A program made the position numbers and the translations under genes. Shown here piece after piece: positions 8,765-16,342 of a stretch of DNA of 64,000 bases. Location: contig NZ_MTBP01000005.1 of NCBI RefSeq assembly GCF_002911665.1, positions 1-64,000 on the forward strand, written 5' to 3'. Under the pieces are notes generated by a model that was not told where the DNA came from, made no database searches, and saw only the letters and a program-made list of their open reading frames with translations. This stretch comes from Actinomadura rubteroloni (lineage in GTDB: Bacteria > Actinomycetota > Actinomycetes > Streptosporangiales > Streptosporangiaceae). How positions within the stretch are numbered: the first letter of the stretch is position 1; the number at the start of each line of letters is the position of its first letter.

Positions 8765-8847
8765 CGCGAACCTGCCTGCCAAGAAACCGGCTAAAACCTC
8801 GCCTGAATTGAGGCATTGCATGTGCTAAAACCCGTCTGAGGTTCGCG
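8765..8847 (+). promoter_or_regulatory. Upstream control region with nested repeats before the oxygenase cluster
   Basis: A perfect 9-bp inverted repeat, CGCGAACCT (8765-8773) and AGGTTCGCG (8839-8847), encloses two direct copies of GCTAAAACC (8790-8798 and 8824-8832), each followed by a similar CG(C/T)CTGA segment. The stretch is less GC-rich than its surroundings and lies about 75 nt before the oxygenase start. It could be a tandem regulator-binding site or a long stem in the transcript leader. No clear -35/-10 pair was recognised. Confidence 0.5.
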
Positions 8848-8920
8848 GGAAGGCACAAGACGGCGGACGGGAAGCGCCCCGTTCCGCCCGACCGCCCGTG
8901 CCCGCGCGGAGAGGATCTTC

Positions 8921-9790
8921 ATGAGCACCGTGGAAGTCCCGACCATCGGGCAGGTCGTCGACACCGATCGCTATCCCCTCGAAGAACCCGGCGGGCCCGC
9001 CTGGAATTCCATTGTCGCCCGCACCCGGAAAGAACTGCGCGAGACCGGCTGCAGCGTCCTGCCCGACTTCGTCCGCCCCGCCGGCCGGGCCGCGCTCCGC
9101 GACGAGGGCGCCGCCATCGCCCCGCACGCCCACTACGACGTCGAGACCGTCAACGCCTACAACATCGACGTCGCGACCCCGCTCCCCGACGGCCACCCCG
9201 GACGCATCACCGTAGAACGCGGCAACGCCTTCGTCCCCCGCGACCGCATCCCCGCCGAGCACATCGTCCACCGGCTCTACACCGACGCCGGGTTCCAGCG
9301 CTTCGTCGCCGAATGCTTCGGGCTGCCGCGCGTCCACGAACTGGGCGACCCCCTCGCCGGCCTCTGCCTCAACGTCGTCGCGCCCGGCATGGAGCACCCC
9401 TGGCACTTCGACACCAACGAGTTCACCGTCAGCATGCTCACCCAGGAGGCCGACGAGGGCGGCGTCTTCGAGTACTGCCCCGGCATCCGCAGCGCGGCCG
9501 ACGAGAACTTCGACGACGTCCGCGCCGTCCTCACCGGGCACGGCGGCCGGCTCGTCCGGCGGCTCGCGCTGCGCCCCGGCGACCTCCAGCTCTTCAAGGG
9601 CCGCTACTCCCTGCACCGCGTCAGCCCCGTCGCCGGCCGCACCGCCCGGCACTCGGCGATCTTCGCCTACAGCGAGCGCCCCGGCGTGATGGGCAGCGTC
9701 GCCCGCACCCGCCAGCTCTTCGGCCGCGTCCTGCCCGAGCACCTCGCCGCCGAGGGCCGCGCCGTCCGGGTCGACGCGCTCCTGGACTAG
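8921..9790 (+). CDS. Fe(II)/2-oxoglutarate-dependent oxygenase, BesD-like amino acid hydroxylase type
   Basis: 289 residues. The iron-binding facial triad is visible as HFD in PWHFDTNEFTVS (H162, D164) plus the distal histidine in LFKGRYSLHRVSP (H232). R243 in TARHSAIFAYSERPG is placed to bind 2-oxoglutarate. WHFDTNEFTV and GGVFEYCP resemble the BesD/HalD family acting on free amino acids. BesD halogenases have Gly where this protein has D164, so hydroxylation rather than chlorination is predicted. ATG 8921 follows GAGAGGA. It is the first of three same-strand genes; the next start is 69 nt downstream. The substrate is unknown; a basic amino acid or betaine is possible. Confidence 0.85.
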   Translation: MSTVEVPTIGQVVDTDRYPLEEPGGPAWNSIVARTRKELRETGCSVLPDFVRPAGRAALRDEGAAIAPHAHYDVETVNAYNIDVATPLPDGHPGRITVERGNAFVPRDRIPAEHIVHRLYTDAGFQRFVAECFGLPRVHELGDPLAGLCLNVVAPGMEHPWHFDTNEFTVSMLTQEADEGGVFEYCPGIRSAADENFDDVRAVLTGHGGRLVRRLALRPGDLQLFKGRYSLHRVSPVAGRTARHSAIFAYSERPGVMGSVARTRQLFGRVLPEHLAAEGRAVRVDALLD

Positions 9791-9859
9791 GGCGGCTCCC
9801 CGGCGGCCGGCGCCCCCGCCGGCCCCCGACCGCCCCGTCCCCTCCCGGAAGGACCCTTC

Positions 9860-10759
9860 GTGCAGTCCAGCACCGCCACTGGAAAGATCTCGCTCGACCA
9901 CATTTACACCCAGCCCGACCCGCGCGATTACTTCACCACGCTCCGCAGGCTCGAATACCAGATCCCGCAGCAGGCCCAGCCGTTCTTCCGGGCGCTCGTG
10001 GACGAATACAAAACGGTGACCGGCACTCCCGTGCCCACCGTTCTCGACATCGGCTCGTCGTACGGGATCAACGCCGCGCTGATGAAATGCGGCGCCACGA
10101 TGGAGGACCTCTACGACCGCTACGCCGGTGCGGACGCCGCCGCGCTGGAGCACGTCGCCCTCCTCGACCGCGACCGCGCGCTCGTCCGCTCCCGCCGCGA
10201 CCCCGGCGTCCGGTTCACCGGCCTGGACGCGTCCGGGGAGGCCCTGGCCTACGCCCTCGCCGCCGGGTTCCTCGACGACGCCGTCCACGCCGACCTGGAG
10301 GAGAACGACCCGACGCCCATGCAGCGCGCCCGCCTGTCGCGCGCCGACCTGGTCGTCTCCACCGGCTGCGTCGGGTACGTCACCGAACGCACCCTCGCGC
10401 GCGTCATCGAGGCCCAGGACGGACGGCGCCCCTGGATGGCCCACTTCGTCCTGCGCATGTTCCCGTTCGACTCCGTCGAGGACGTCCTCGACAGCGCCGG
10501 CTACACCACCACCCGCTACGAACGGCTGTTCCCGCAGCGCCGCTTCGCGAGCCCCGACGAGCAGGCCGACGTGCTCGGCACGCTCCGCGCCGAGGGCGTC
10601 GACCCGGCCGGACGCGAGACCGAGGGCTGGTTCTACGCCCGCCTGTTCGTGTCGCGGCCCCGGGAGACGGCCGGCCGCGCCATCATCGACCTCGCGTCCG
10701 CCGCGACGGGCGGCACCGCCGCAAACCCCCACACCAAGGAACGACGTGAACACGACTGA
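9860..10759 (+). CDS. Class I SAM-dependent methyltransferase
   Basis: 299 residues. Motif I is TVLDIGSSYGIN (D63, G65, G69), followed by acidic and NAALMKCG segments; the second half has SRADLVVSTGCVGYVTER and FPFDSVEDVLDSAGY. GTG 9860 has GGAAGGA 6 nt upstream. The product overlaps the next gene by 14 nt, so it is translationally coupled to the carnitine-type acyltransferase. I recognise the fold but not a characterised subfamily. Next to a putative amino acid hydroxylase and a carnitine-type acyltransferase, N-methylation of an amine to a betaine is a reasonable guess, not a demonstrated role. Confidence 0.82.
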   Translation: MQSSTATGKISLDHIYTQPDPRDYFTTLRRLEYQIPQQAQPFFRALVDEYKTVTGTPVPTVLDIGSSYGINAALMKCGATMEDLYDRYAGADAAALEHVALLDRDRALVRSRRDPGVRFTGLDASGEALAYALAAGFLDDAVHADLEENDPTPMQRARLSRADLVVSTGCVGYVTERTLARVIEAQDGRRPWMAHFVLRMFPFDSVEDVLDSAGYTTTRYERLFPQRRFASPDEQADVLGTLRAEGVDPAGRETEGWFYARLFVSRPRETAGRAIIDLASAATGGTAANPHTKERREHD

Positions 10760-12560
10760 CGAACCCTCCGCCCGCACCTTCGGCAACGAGGACGCCCTGC
10801 CGCGCGTCCCGCTGCCCGCGCTGGAGGACACCTGCGAGCGGTTCCTCGCCTGGAGCGCGCCGCTGCTGACCCCGGCGGAACTGGAGGAGACGCGCGCGGC
10901 CGTCGCCGACCTGCTCGCCCCGGGCGGCGCCGGACGCGTCCTGCACGCAGCCCTGGAGGAGTACGACCGGAGTGAAGGCGTCCACAGCTGGCTCGACACC
11001 TTCTGGCCCTACCGCTACCTCGGCCGCCGGGACCGCATCGCCCTGAACGCCAACTTCGTCTTCCTCTTCCAGGACGCCGACCTCACCCAGGAGGACCGCG
11101 CCGCCGCCCTCATCACGGCGGCCGTGGACTACAAGCTGCGGCTCGACACCGAGAGCGTGCCGCCGGTCGCGCAGCGCGGACGCCCCCTGTCGATGGAGCA
11201 GAACAAGTACCTGTTCTCCGCCACCCGGATCCCGGGGGAGAAGCAGGACACCGTCCGCCTGCCGTACACCGACGCGTGGCCCGGCCCGTCAGACGCGCGG
11301 CACATCGTCGTGTTCCACCGCGCCAACATGTTCCGGATGGACGTCATCGGCCCCGACGGCGTCCCGCACACCCCCGCCGACCTCGCCGCCGGGCTCCGCG
11401 CCGTCCGCAAGGAGGGCGCCGCCCGCGCCGCCGCCGGGACCGCGCCCGGCCACCTCACCACCAAGGCCCGCGCCGCGTGGGCCGCGTCCCGGGCCGCGCT
11501 GCTCGCCCTCGACCCGGCCAACGCCGACGCCCTGGACACCGTCGAGACCGCGCTGTTCTGCGTCTGCCTGGACGACGTCGCGCCCAAGGACGACCACGAG
11601 GCCACCGACCACCTCCTGCACGGCGACAGCGGCAACCGCTGGTTCGACAAGGCCGTCTCGCTGATCGTGTTCGCCGACGGGTCGGCCGGGATCAACATCG
11701 AGCACTGCGGGCTCGACGGCACCACCGTCCTCAGCTTCGTCGACGACATGATGAACACCTCCACCGACGACCACGCCCGCAGCTCCGGCGCGCGGGCCCA
11801 GGGCGTCCCGGCGATCGAGCCCGTCCGGTTCGTGCTGGACGACGCGCTGCGCGCCGACGTCCACGCCGCCGCCGTCGCGTTCGCCGACTACGCCGCCGCG
11901 ACCGCCACCGAGACCGTCGCCTTCGAGGACTTCGGCGCCAACGACGCCAAGAAGCTCGGGATCTCGCCGGACGCGTTCGTCCAGATGGCCTACCAGCTCG
12001 CCCACCAGCGCGCGAAGGGCCGCGTCGGCGCGACCTACGAGTCCATCGCGACCCGCCAGTACAACCGGGGACGCACCGAGGCGATGCGCGTCGTCACGCC
12101 CGAGGTGCTGGCGTTCGTCCGGACGCAGAACGACCCCGCCGCCACGGCCGACGAGCGCCGCGCCGCGCTGCGCGCCGCCGCCGAGGCCCACGTCGCGCGC
12201 GCCAAGGACTGCCAGGCCGGCCGCGCCCCCGAGCAGCACCTGTGGGAGCTCCAGCTCATCGCCGAGCGGCGCGGCGCGGAACTCGGCGTCGCCGAGGCGC
12301 CCGCGCTGTACTCCTCGCCCGGCTGGCGGATCATGCGCGACGACTACCTCAGCACCAGCTCCGCGCCGTCGGTCAACGTCAAGTACTTCGGGTTCGGCTC
12401 CACCAGCCCGCAGTGCATCGGCGTCGCGTACGTGCTGCTGCCCGACCGGTTCAACGTGTACCTGAGCACGCCGCGCACGGTCGCGGACGCGATGGAGTCC
12501 TTCGCCGGGCACCTGCGCGCCGCGGTCGCCGAGCTGCGCGAGCTGCTCGCCGGCGGCTGA
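10746..12560 (+). CDS. Choline/carnitine O-acyltransferase family protein
   Basis: 604 residues, the usual size for carnitine acyltransferases. The N-terminal part has PLPALEDTCERFLAW, the signature opening of the family. The catalytic region reads GINIEHCGLDGT with the general-base histidine at H320. The C-terminal part has STSSAPSVNVKYFGFGSTSP, the equivalent of the STSQ/CoA-site segment, then GVAYVLLPDRFNVYLST. Enzymes of this family move acyl groups between CoA and a hydroxyl next to a trimethylammonium or carboxylate centre. They are uncommon in bacteria. GTG 10746 has AAGGA 5 nt upstream and overlaps the methyltransferase gene. It would acylate the product of the two upstream enzymes. 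Confidence 0.88.
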   Translation: MNTTDEPSARTFGNEDALPRVPLPALEDTCERFLAWSAPLLTPAELEETRAAVADLLAPGGAGRVLHAALEEYDRSEGVHSWLDTFWPYRYLGRRDRIALNANFVFLFQDADLTQEDRAAALITAAVDYKLRLDTESVPPVAQRGRPLSMEQNKYLFSATRIPGEKQDTVRLPYTDAWPGPSDARHIVVFHRANMFRMDVIGPDGVPHTPADLAAGLRAVRKEGAARAAAGTAPGHLTTKARAAWAASRAALLALDPANADALDTVETALFCVCLDDVAPKDDHEATDHLLHGDSGNRWFDKAVSLIVFADGSAGINIEHCGLDGTTVLSFVDDMMNTSTDDHARSSGARAQGVPAIEPVRFVLDDALRADVHAAAVAFADYAAATATETVAFEDFGANDAKKLGISPDAFVQMAYQLAHQRAKGRVGATYESIATRQYNRGRTEAMRVVTPEVLAFVRTQNDPAATADERRAALRAAAEAHVARAKDCQAGRAPEQHLWELQLIAERRGAELGVAEAPALYSSPGWRIMRDDYLSTSSAPSVNVKYFGFGSTSPQCIGVAYVLLPDRFNVYLSTPRTVADAMESFAGHLRAAVAELRELLAGG

Positions 12561-12587
12561 CGCGTCCGGCGCGGCGCCGGCGGGCCC

Positions 12588-13151
12588 TCAGCCCGCCAGC
12601 GCCGCGACCTGGGCCGCCAGCGGCGCGGACGCGGCCAGCCGGTTGTCGATCGCGTCGTGCGGGACGGGCGGCGGCTCGTCCGGGCGCATCCGCTCGGTGA
12701 ACGCCGCGAAGGCCGCGAGCTTGCCCGTGTCGCGGGGCGAGGCGCGGGCGCGGAGCCGGTGCCGCAGCGTCGCGGCGTCCGAGCGGATCCACACCAGGCG
12801 GACGTCCGGGCCGCCGAGCGCCTCCGTCCACGCCGCCCACCGCGCCGGGTCGCGGATCTGCGCGGTGAACGGGCCGCTCAGCAGCACCGGGCAGCCCGCC
12901 GCGCGGACATCCCGCGCCGCCGCCGTCAGCCCCGCGTACTCGTGGGCCTTCACGTGCTCGTCGTACCAGGGGCCCTCGCGCTCGCCCGGATCCCGTCCGT
13001 GCGCGGCCAGCGTCGCCGCGACGAACGGGCCGAACAGCGTGTCCTTGTCCAGCAGGGCCGGGACGGGCCGCAGCCGCTCCAGCAGCAGCCCGCACACCGT
13101 CGACTTGCCCGCGCCCGGCGGCCCCGCCACCACCCACGCGGTCCCGGTCAC
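12588..13151 (-). CDS. P-loop kinase-like ATPase
   Basis: 187 residues. A Walker A motif GPPGAGKST (residues 10-18) lies in a WVVAGPPGAGKSTV context, followed by LLDKDTLFGPF and VLLSGPFTAQI, as in small-molecule kinases of the gluconate kinase/AAA_33 type. A late RSDAATLRHRLRARASPRD stretch resembles the lid region. The substrate is unknown. GTG 13151 overlaps the stop of the upstream enolase-like gene (GTGA), so the two form an operon convergent with the acyltransferase cluster. Whether it belongs functionally to that cluster is open. Confidence 0.75.
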   Translation of the reverse strand: MTGTAWVVAGPPGAGKSTVCGLLLERLRPVPALLDKDTLFGPFVAATLAAHGRDPGEREGPWYDEHVKAHEYAGLTAAARDVRAAGCPVLLSGPFTAQIRDPARWAAWTEALGGPDVRLVWIRSDAATLRHRLRARASPRDTGKLAAFAAFTERMRPDEPPPVPHDAIDNRLAASAPLAAQVAALAG

Positions 13152-14209
13152 GCGGGGAGCCTCATGCGGCGGGTGGCGAGCTTGCCGATCCGCTCCTCGT
13201 CGATCGCGTGGCCGAGGCCCGGCTGCGTCAGCGGCACCCCGACGACACCGCCCGCCGACCGCACCGGGGGCGTCACGAACACCGGGCCGCCCGCCGGGTC
13301 CGTCACCCCGCTCGGCAGCGTGCAGCCGGGCAGCGCGGCCAGCGCCACGGCCGCCGCCTGCCCGATGCCGAACACGCCGACGCCCGTGCACCACACGTCC
13401 CAGCCCGCCGCGTAGGCGCGGTCGTGCGCCGCGCGGGCCGCCGTCAGCCCGCCCAGCCGGTCGTAGCGCAGGTCCAGGACGCGGCCCGCGCCGAGCGTGA
13501 TCGCGGCGTCCAGGCCCTCCAGATCGCCCACCGCCGGGGCCACCGCCGCGTCCACCCGCCGCTGGAGCCGGGCGTGGGCGGCCAGGTCGTCCGCCGGGAA
13601 CGGGTGCGCGATCGCCAGCGGGCCGTAGGCGTCCAGCGCCTCCAGGGCCGCCAGGTGCGCCGCGTCCTCGGTGTAGGCGCAGCCCCCGTCGGCGACGACC
13701 GCGAGCGCCGGGAACGCCGCCCGGACGGCCCGCAGGAGCTCCACGTCCCGGCCCGGCCGCACGTCCAGCGTCACCCGCGTGTGCCCCGCGCCGACCGTCC
13801 GGTTCACGAGGGCGGGCAGCGCGTCGGGCGCGGCGTCGGCGGGGATCCGCGCGCCCGTCACGATCGACGTGCGCGTCCCGCCGAGCGCGTGCGCCAGCGG
13901 CAGGCCCCGGCCCCGGCACCACAGGTCCCAGCACGCCACGTCCACCGCCGCCGCCGCGCCGCGCCCGCCGAGCTCGGCCGCCGCCGACACGTCCTCGGGA
14001 CGGTCCCAGTCCAGCCCCAGCAGCGCCGGGCCGAGCCGTTCCTCCAGATCCGCCCACGCGCCGCCCGCGACCGCCGGATCGGCGCCCGGCGCGACCTCGC
14101 CCCAGCCCACCGAGCCGTCCCCGCCCGCGAGCCGGACGAGGATGCTCTCCGGCCGCCGTCCGTGCGGCATCCGCACCCGGAAGGCGTCACAGCCCACGAT
14201 CTGGGGCAC
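13148..14209 (-). CDS. Enolase-superfamily (MR/MLE) protein with degenerate catalytic residues
   Basis: 353 residues with the capping domain (GWGEVAPG, AAAVDVACWDLWCRGRGLPL) and barrel of the mandelate racemase/muconate lactonising group. The KxK base is TLD at residues 147-149, the second metal ligand region is IAHPF instead of IEQP, and the third-strand lysine is an arginine in LDLRYDRLGG (R248). Only D174 in VADGG clearly remains. It may be a non-catalytic relative or use different chemistry. GTG 14209 was chosen because GGAAGGA lies 9 nt upstream; GTG 14227 is an alternative. It is translationally coupled to the P-loop gene. Confidence 0.75.
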   Translation of the reverse strand: MPQIVGCDAFRVRMPHGRRPESILVRLAGGDGSVGWGEVAPGADPAVAGGAWADLEERLGPALLGLDWDRPEDVSAAAELGGRGAAAAVDVACWDLWCRGRGLPLAHALGGTRTSIVTGARIPADAAPDALPALVNRTVGAGHTRVTLDVRPGRDVELLRAVRAAFPALAVVADGGCAYTEDAAHLAALEALDAYGPLAIAHPFPADDLAAHARLQRRVDAAVAPAVGDLEGLDAAITLGAGRVLDLRYDRLGGLTAARAAHDRAYAAGWDVWCTGVGVFGIGQAAAVALAALPGCTLPSGVTDPAGGPVFVTPPVRSAGGVVGVPLTQPGLGHAIDEERIGKLATRRMRLPA

Positions 14210-14291
14210 CCGAACACGTCCTTCCACAGTCGGCCATCGTCACGTTCCATGATTCACCCGCCGCGCGGCCCGCCGCGCCACGGGGCGGCCG

Positions 14292-14732
14292 TCAGCGCCG
14301 GAACGGCCACCGGACCCGGTGCGGCGTGTACCCGCCGTCGGCGAGCCCGGCTTGCCGCTCGAACGGGTTCGCGGACGCGTGGTCGCCGCACAGCACCAGC
14401 GACACGCCCGCGCACACCAGGTACAGGGGGATCATCAGCGGGCCGAGCAGGAACGCGTACTGCGTCGCGTGCCGCCCCTCGTGCCGCAGCAGCGCCGGAC
14501 GGTCCAGCAGGTCCGCCGCCGCCCGCCGCGCCGTCACGACGTTGCCGACCGTGAAGACCGGCGCCGCCGGGAGCGGCCAGCGGTAGCCGCCGGCGAGGAT
14601 CAGCCCGTCCGGGCCGCGGCACCGCCCGCGCGCCGGCGAGCCGCGCGACCCCGCCGCCGCGAGCAGCAGCCCGAGCGGGGTCGACAGGTTGACGGCGTTG
14701 ACGATCCGGCGGATCCGGAGGGGACGGTCCAC
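14292..14732 (-). CDS. Small membrane protein with HExxH-like motif
   Basis: 146 residues, function unknown. RHEGRHATQYAFLLG contains H-E-x-x-H, the zinc-protease signature, followed by one strongly hydrophobic segment (LLGPLMIPLYLVCAGVSLVL). Before it lie a TVGNVV segment and a basic, proline-rich stretch. Late residues ANPFERQAG resemble those in other short actinobacterial proteins with this motif. The GTG start has GGGAGG very close (2 nt), and CACAAT about 7 nt upstream, so the mRNA may be leaderless. It could be a small zincin or simply a conserved membrane protein. Confidence 0.65.
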   Translation of the reverse strand: MDRPLRIRRIVNAVNLSTPLGLLLAAAGSRGSPARGRCRGPDGLILAGGYRWPLPAAPVFTVGNVVTARRAAADLLDRPALLRHEGRHATQYAFLLGPLMIPLYLVCAGVSLVLCGDHASANPFERQAGLADGGYTPHRVRWPFRR

Positions 14733-14751
14733 CCTCCCATTGTGCCCCGCG

Positions 14752-16230
14752 TCACGACGGGCAGGTCGCCTCCAGCGACACCGGATGCGAGTCCCCGCCG
14801 CCGACCGCGCTCTCCCCGCCGCCCGCCGCCACCGGCCGCGAGGTCGAGGGCGACGCCGCCGCCTGCGGCGACTTCTCCTTCGGCGCGACGGCCTTGGCCG
14901 CCAGCCGCCGGATCAGCGCGTAGTCCGGGTTCGCCGTGCTGATCAGCGGCGGGACGAACTGGAGGCTGTCGATCTTGGCGCCGTCCTTCATCTTCCCCGA
15001 CAGCTCGATCAGGCCCGGCAGCAGCTTCTGCGGGATGTCGGTGGACAGCGTGTGCTTGGCGGCCGTGGCGAGCTTGTCGAACTTCGTCAGGACGGTCCGC
15101 GCGTCCGCCTGCCGCGCGATGGCCCGCAGCAGGCACTTCTGCCGCCCCATGCGCGTGTAGTCGTCGCTGTCGGTGCGGGACCGCCCGTACCAGAGGGCCT
15201 CCTTGCCGCCCAGCGTGCGGTAGCCCGGCTGGAGGACGCCGCCGTTGCGCCCGTAGGGGATCGGCTGGGTGACCCGGACCTTGACGCCGCCCATCGCGTC
15301 CACGATGTCGGCGAAGCCGAACATGTCCACGAGGATGTAGTAGTCCACCGGCTGCCCGAGGACACCGGAGATCGTCTTGGTCAGCAGCTCGGGGCCCCGG
15401 TGGTTGCGCGCGACGCCCGGCACGACGTCCGGGTGGTCCTCGGCGTACTCGTAGACCTCGTTCAGCAGGCCGGGCGTGCCGGGGCCGTCGCCGGTGAAGC
15501 CGTAGGGGAAGCGGTCGCGCGCCGGGCCCGGCGGCAACTGCACCCGCTCCAGGTTGCGCGGCAGGCTCAGCAGCACGGTGTCACCGGTCTTGGTGTCGAT
15601 GCTGGCCACCGTCATGCTGTCGGTGCGCACGCCCGTCCGGTTCGCCGCCGCGTCGCCGCCGAGCAGCAGGATGTTGACGCGCGACCGGTCCTTCCACGGG
15701 TCGTCGGCGTCCACCGGACGGCCGTCGCCGCCGAACCCGCCCGTCTTGAAGATGCTGGTCAGCGTGTCGCGCCAGACGTACATGTGGTGCGTGGCGAGCG
15801 CGAACGGCGCCGCGATCACCAGGCACATCGCGAGCGTCGCGGTGACGCCCGCGACGCGGGACACCGCCGCGAGCCCGTCCGGCCGCACGACCAGGTAGCT
15901 GCGCACGACGACCGCGATCCACACCGCCGCCAGCACGACGACGCCCGCCGCGATCGAGTTGATCAGGTCCGGGCGGCCGGCGAGCGGGTACAGGTCGTCG
16001 CGGTAGGACGACCAGACGACCAGCCCCGCCGCCACCAGCGCCCCGTAGAGCGCGAGCAGCAGCGCGCCCGCCGCGCGGCGCCCGGCCCACAGGTGCGCGA
16101 TGCCCCACACCAGCGCGGACGCGAGCGTCAGCACGAGCGCCGTGGGCAGCCCCGCCGCGCGCCCCCCGGCCGGGCCGTCCTCCCCGGGGTCGTCGCGAGG
16201 TGTTCGCCCGTCGTTGGTACGACTCGCCAT
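14752..16230 (-). CDS. LCP (LytR-CpsA-Psr) family cell-wall glycopolymer ligase
   Basis: 492 residues. Four hydrophobic segments fill residues about 28-165, where most LCP proteins have one. The extracytoplasmic LCP domain follows: VNILLLGGDAA, GVRTDSMTVASIDT, LLSLPRNLERV, then LLNEVYEYAEDHP, PVDYYILVDMFGFADIVDAM and ALWYGRSRTDSDDYTRMGRQ. These are the Arg/Asp residues that bind the polyprenyl-pyrophosphate substrate. The C terminus is Ser/Pro-rich. LCP enzymes transfer teichoic acid, arabinogalactan or capsule chains from lipid carriers to peptidoglycan. A good promoter lies 40-70 nt upstream (16275-16302). Confidence 0.9.
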   Translation of the reverse strand: MASRTNDGRTPRDDPGEDGPAGGRAAGLPTALVLTLASALVWGIAHLWAGRRAAGALLLALYGALVAAGLVVWSSYRDDLYPLAGRPDLINSIAAGVVVLAAVWIAVVVRSYLVVRPDGLAAVSRVAGVTATLAMCLVIAAPFALATHHMYVWRDTLTSIFKTGGFGGDGRPVDADDPWKDRSRVNILLLGGDAAANRTGVRTDSMTVASIDTKTGDTVLLSLPRNLERVQLPPGPARDRFPYGFTGDGPGTPGLLNEVYEYAEDHPDVVPGVARNHRGPELLTKTISGVLGQPVDYYILVDMFGFADIVDAMGGVKVRVTQPIPYGRNGGVLQPGYRTLGGKEALWYGRSRTDSDDYTRMGRQKCLLRAIARQADARTVLTKFDKLATAAKHTLSTDIPQKLLPGLIELSGKMKDGAKIDSLQFVPPLISTANPDYALIRRLAAKAVAPKEKSPQAAASPSTSRPVAAGGGESAVGGGDSHPVSLEATCPS

Positions 16231-16274
16231 GTACGCTCCGATTCCCCGGGCGGGGTGCTGTCAGCACCAGACCT

Positions 16275-16302
16275 ACTCTATGGACGCGCAAAACCGGGGC
16301 AA
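16275..16302 (-). promoter_or_regulatory. Promoter of the LCP gene
   Basis: On the minus strand TTGCCC (16297-16302) and TAGAGT (16275-16280) are separated by 16 nt, a good match to the housekeeping sigma -35/-10 pattern of actinomycetes. The predicted leader is about 38 nt. Confidence 0.55.
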
Positions 16303-16342
16303 GGTTGGCGCGAACGGGCATCCGGTCGCCCCGGATGATCTT

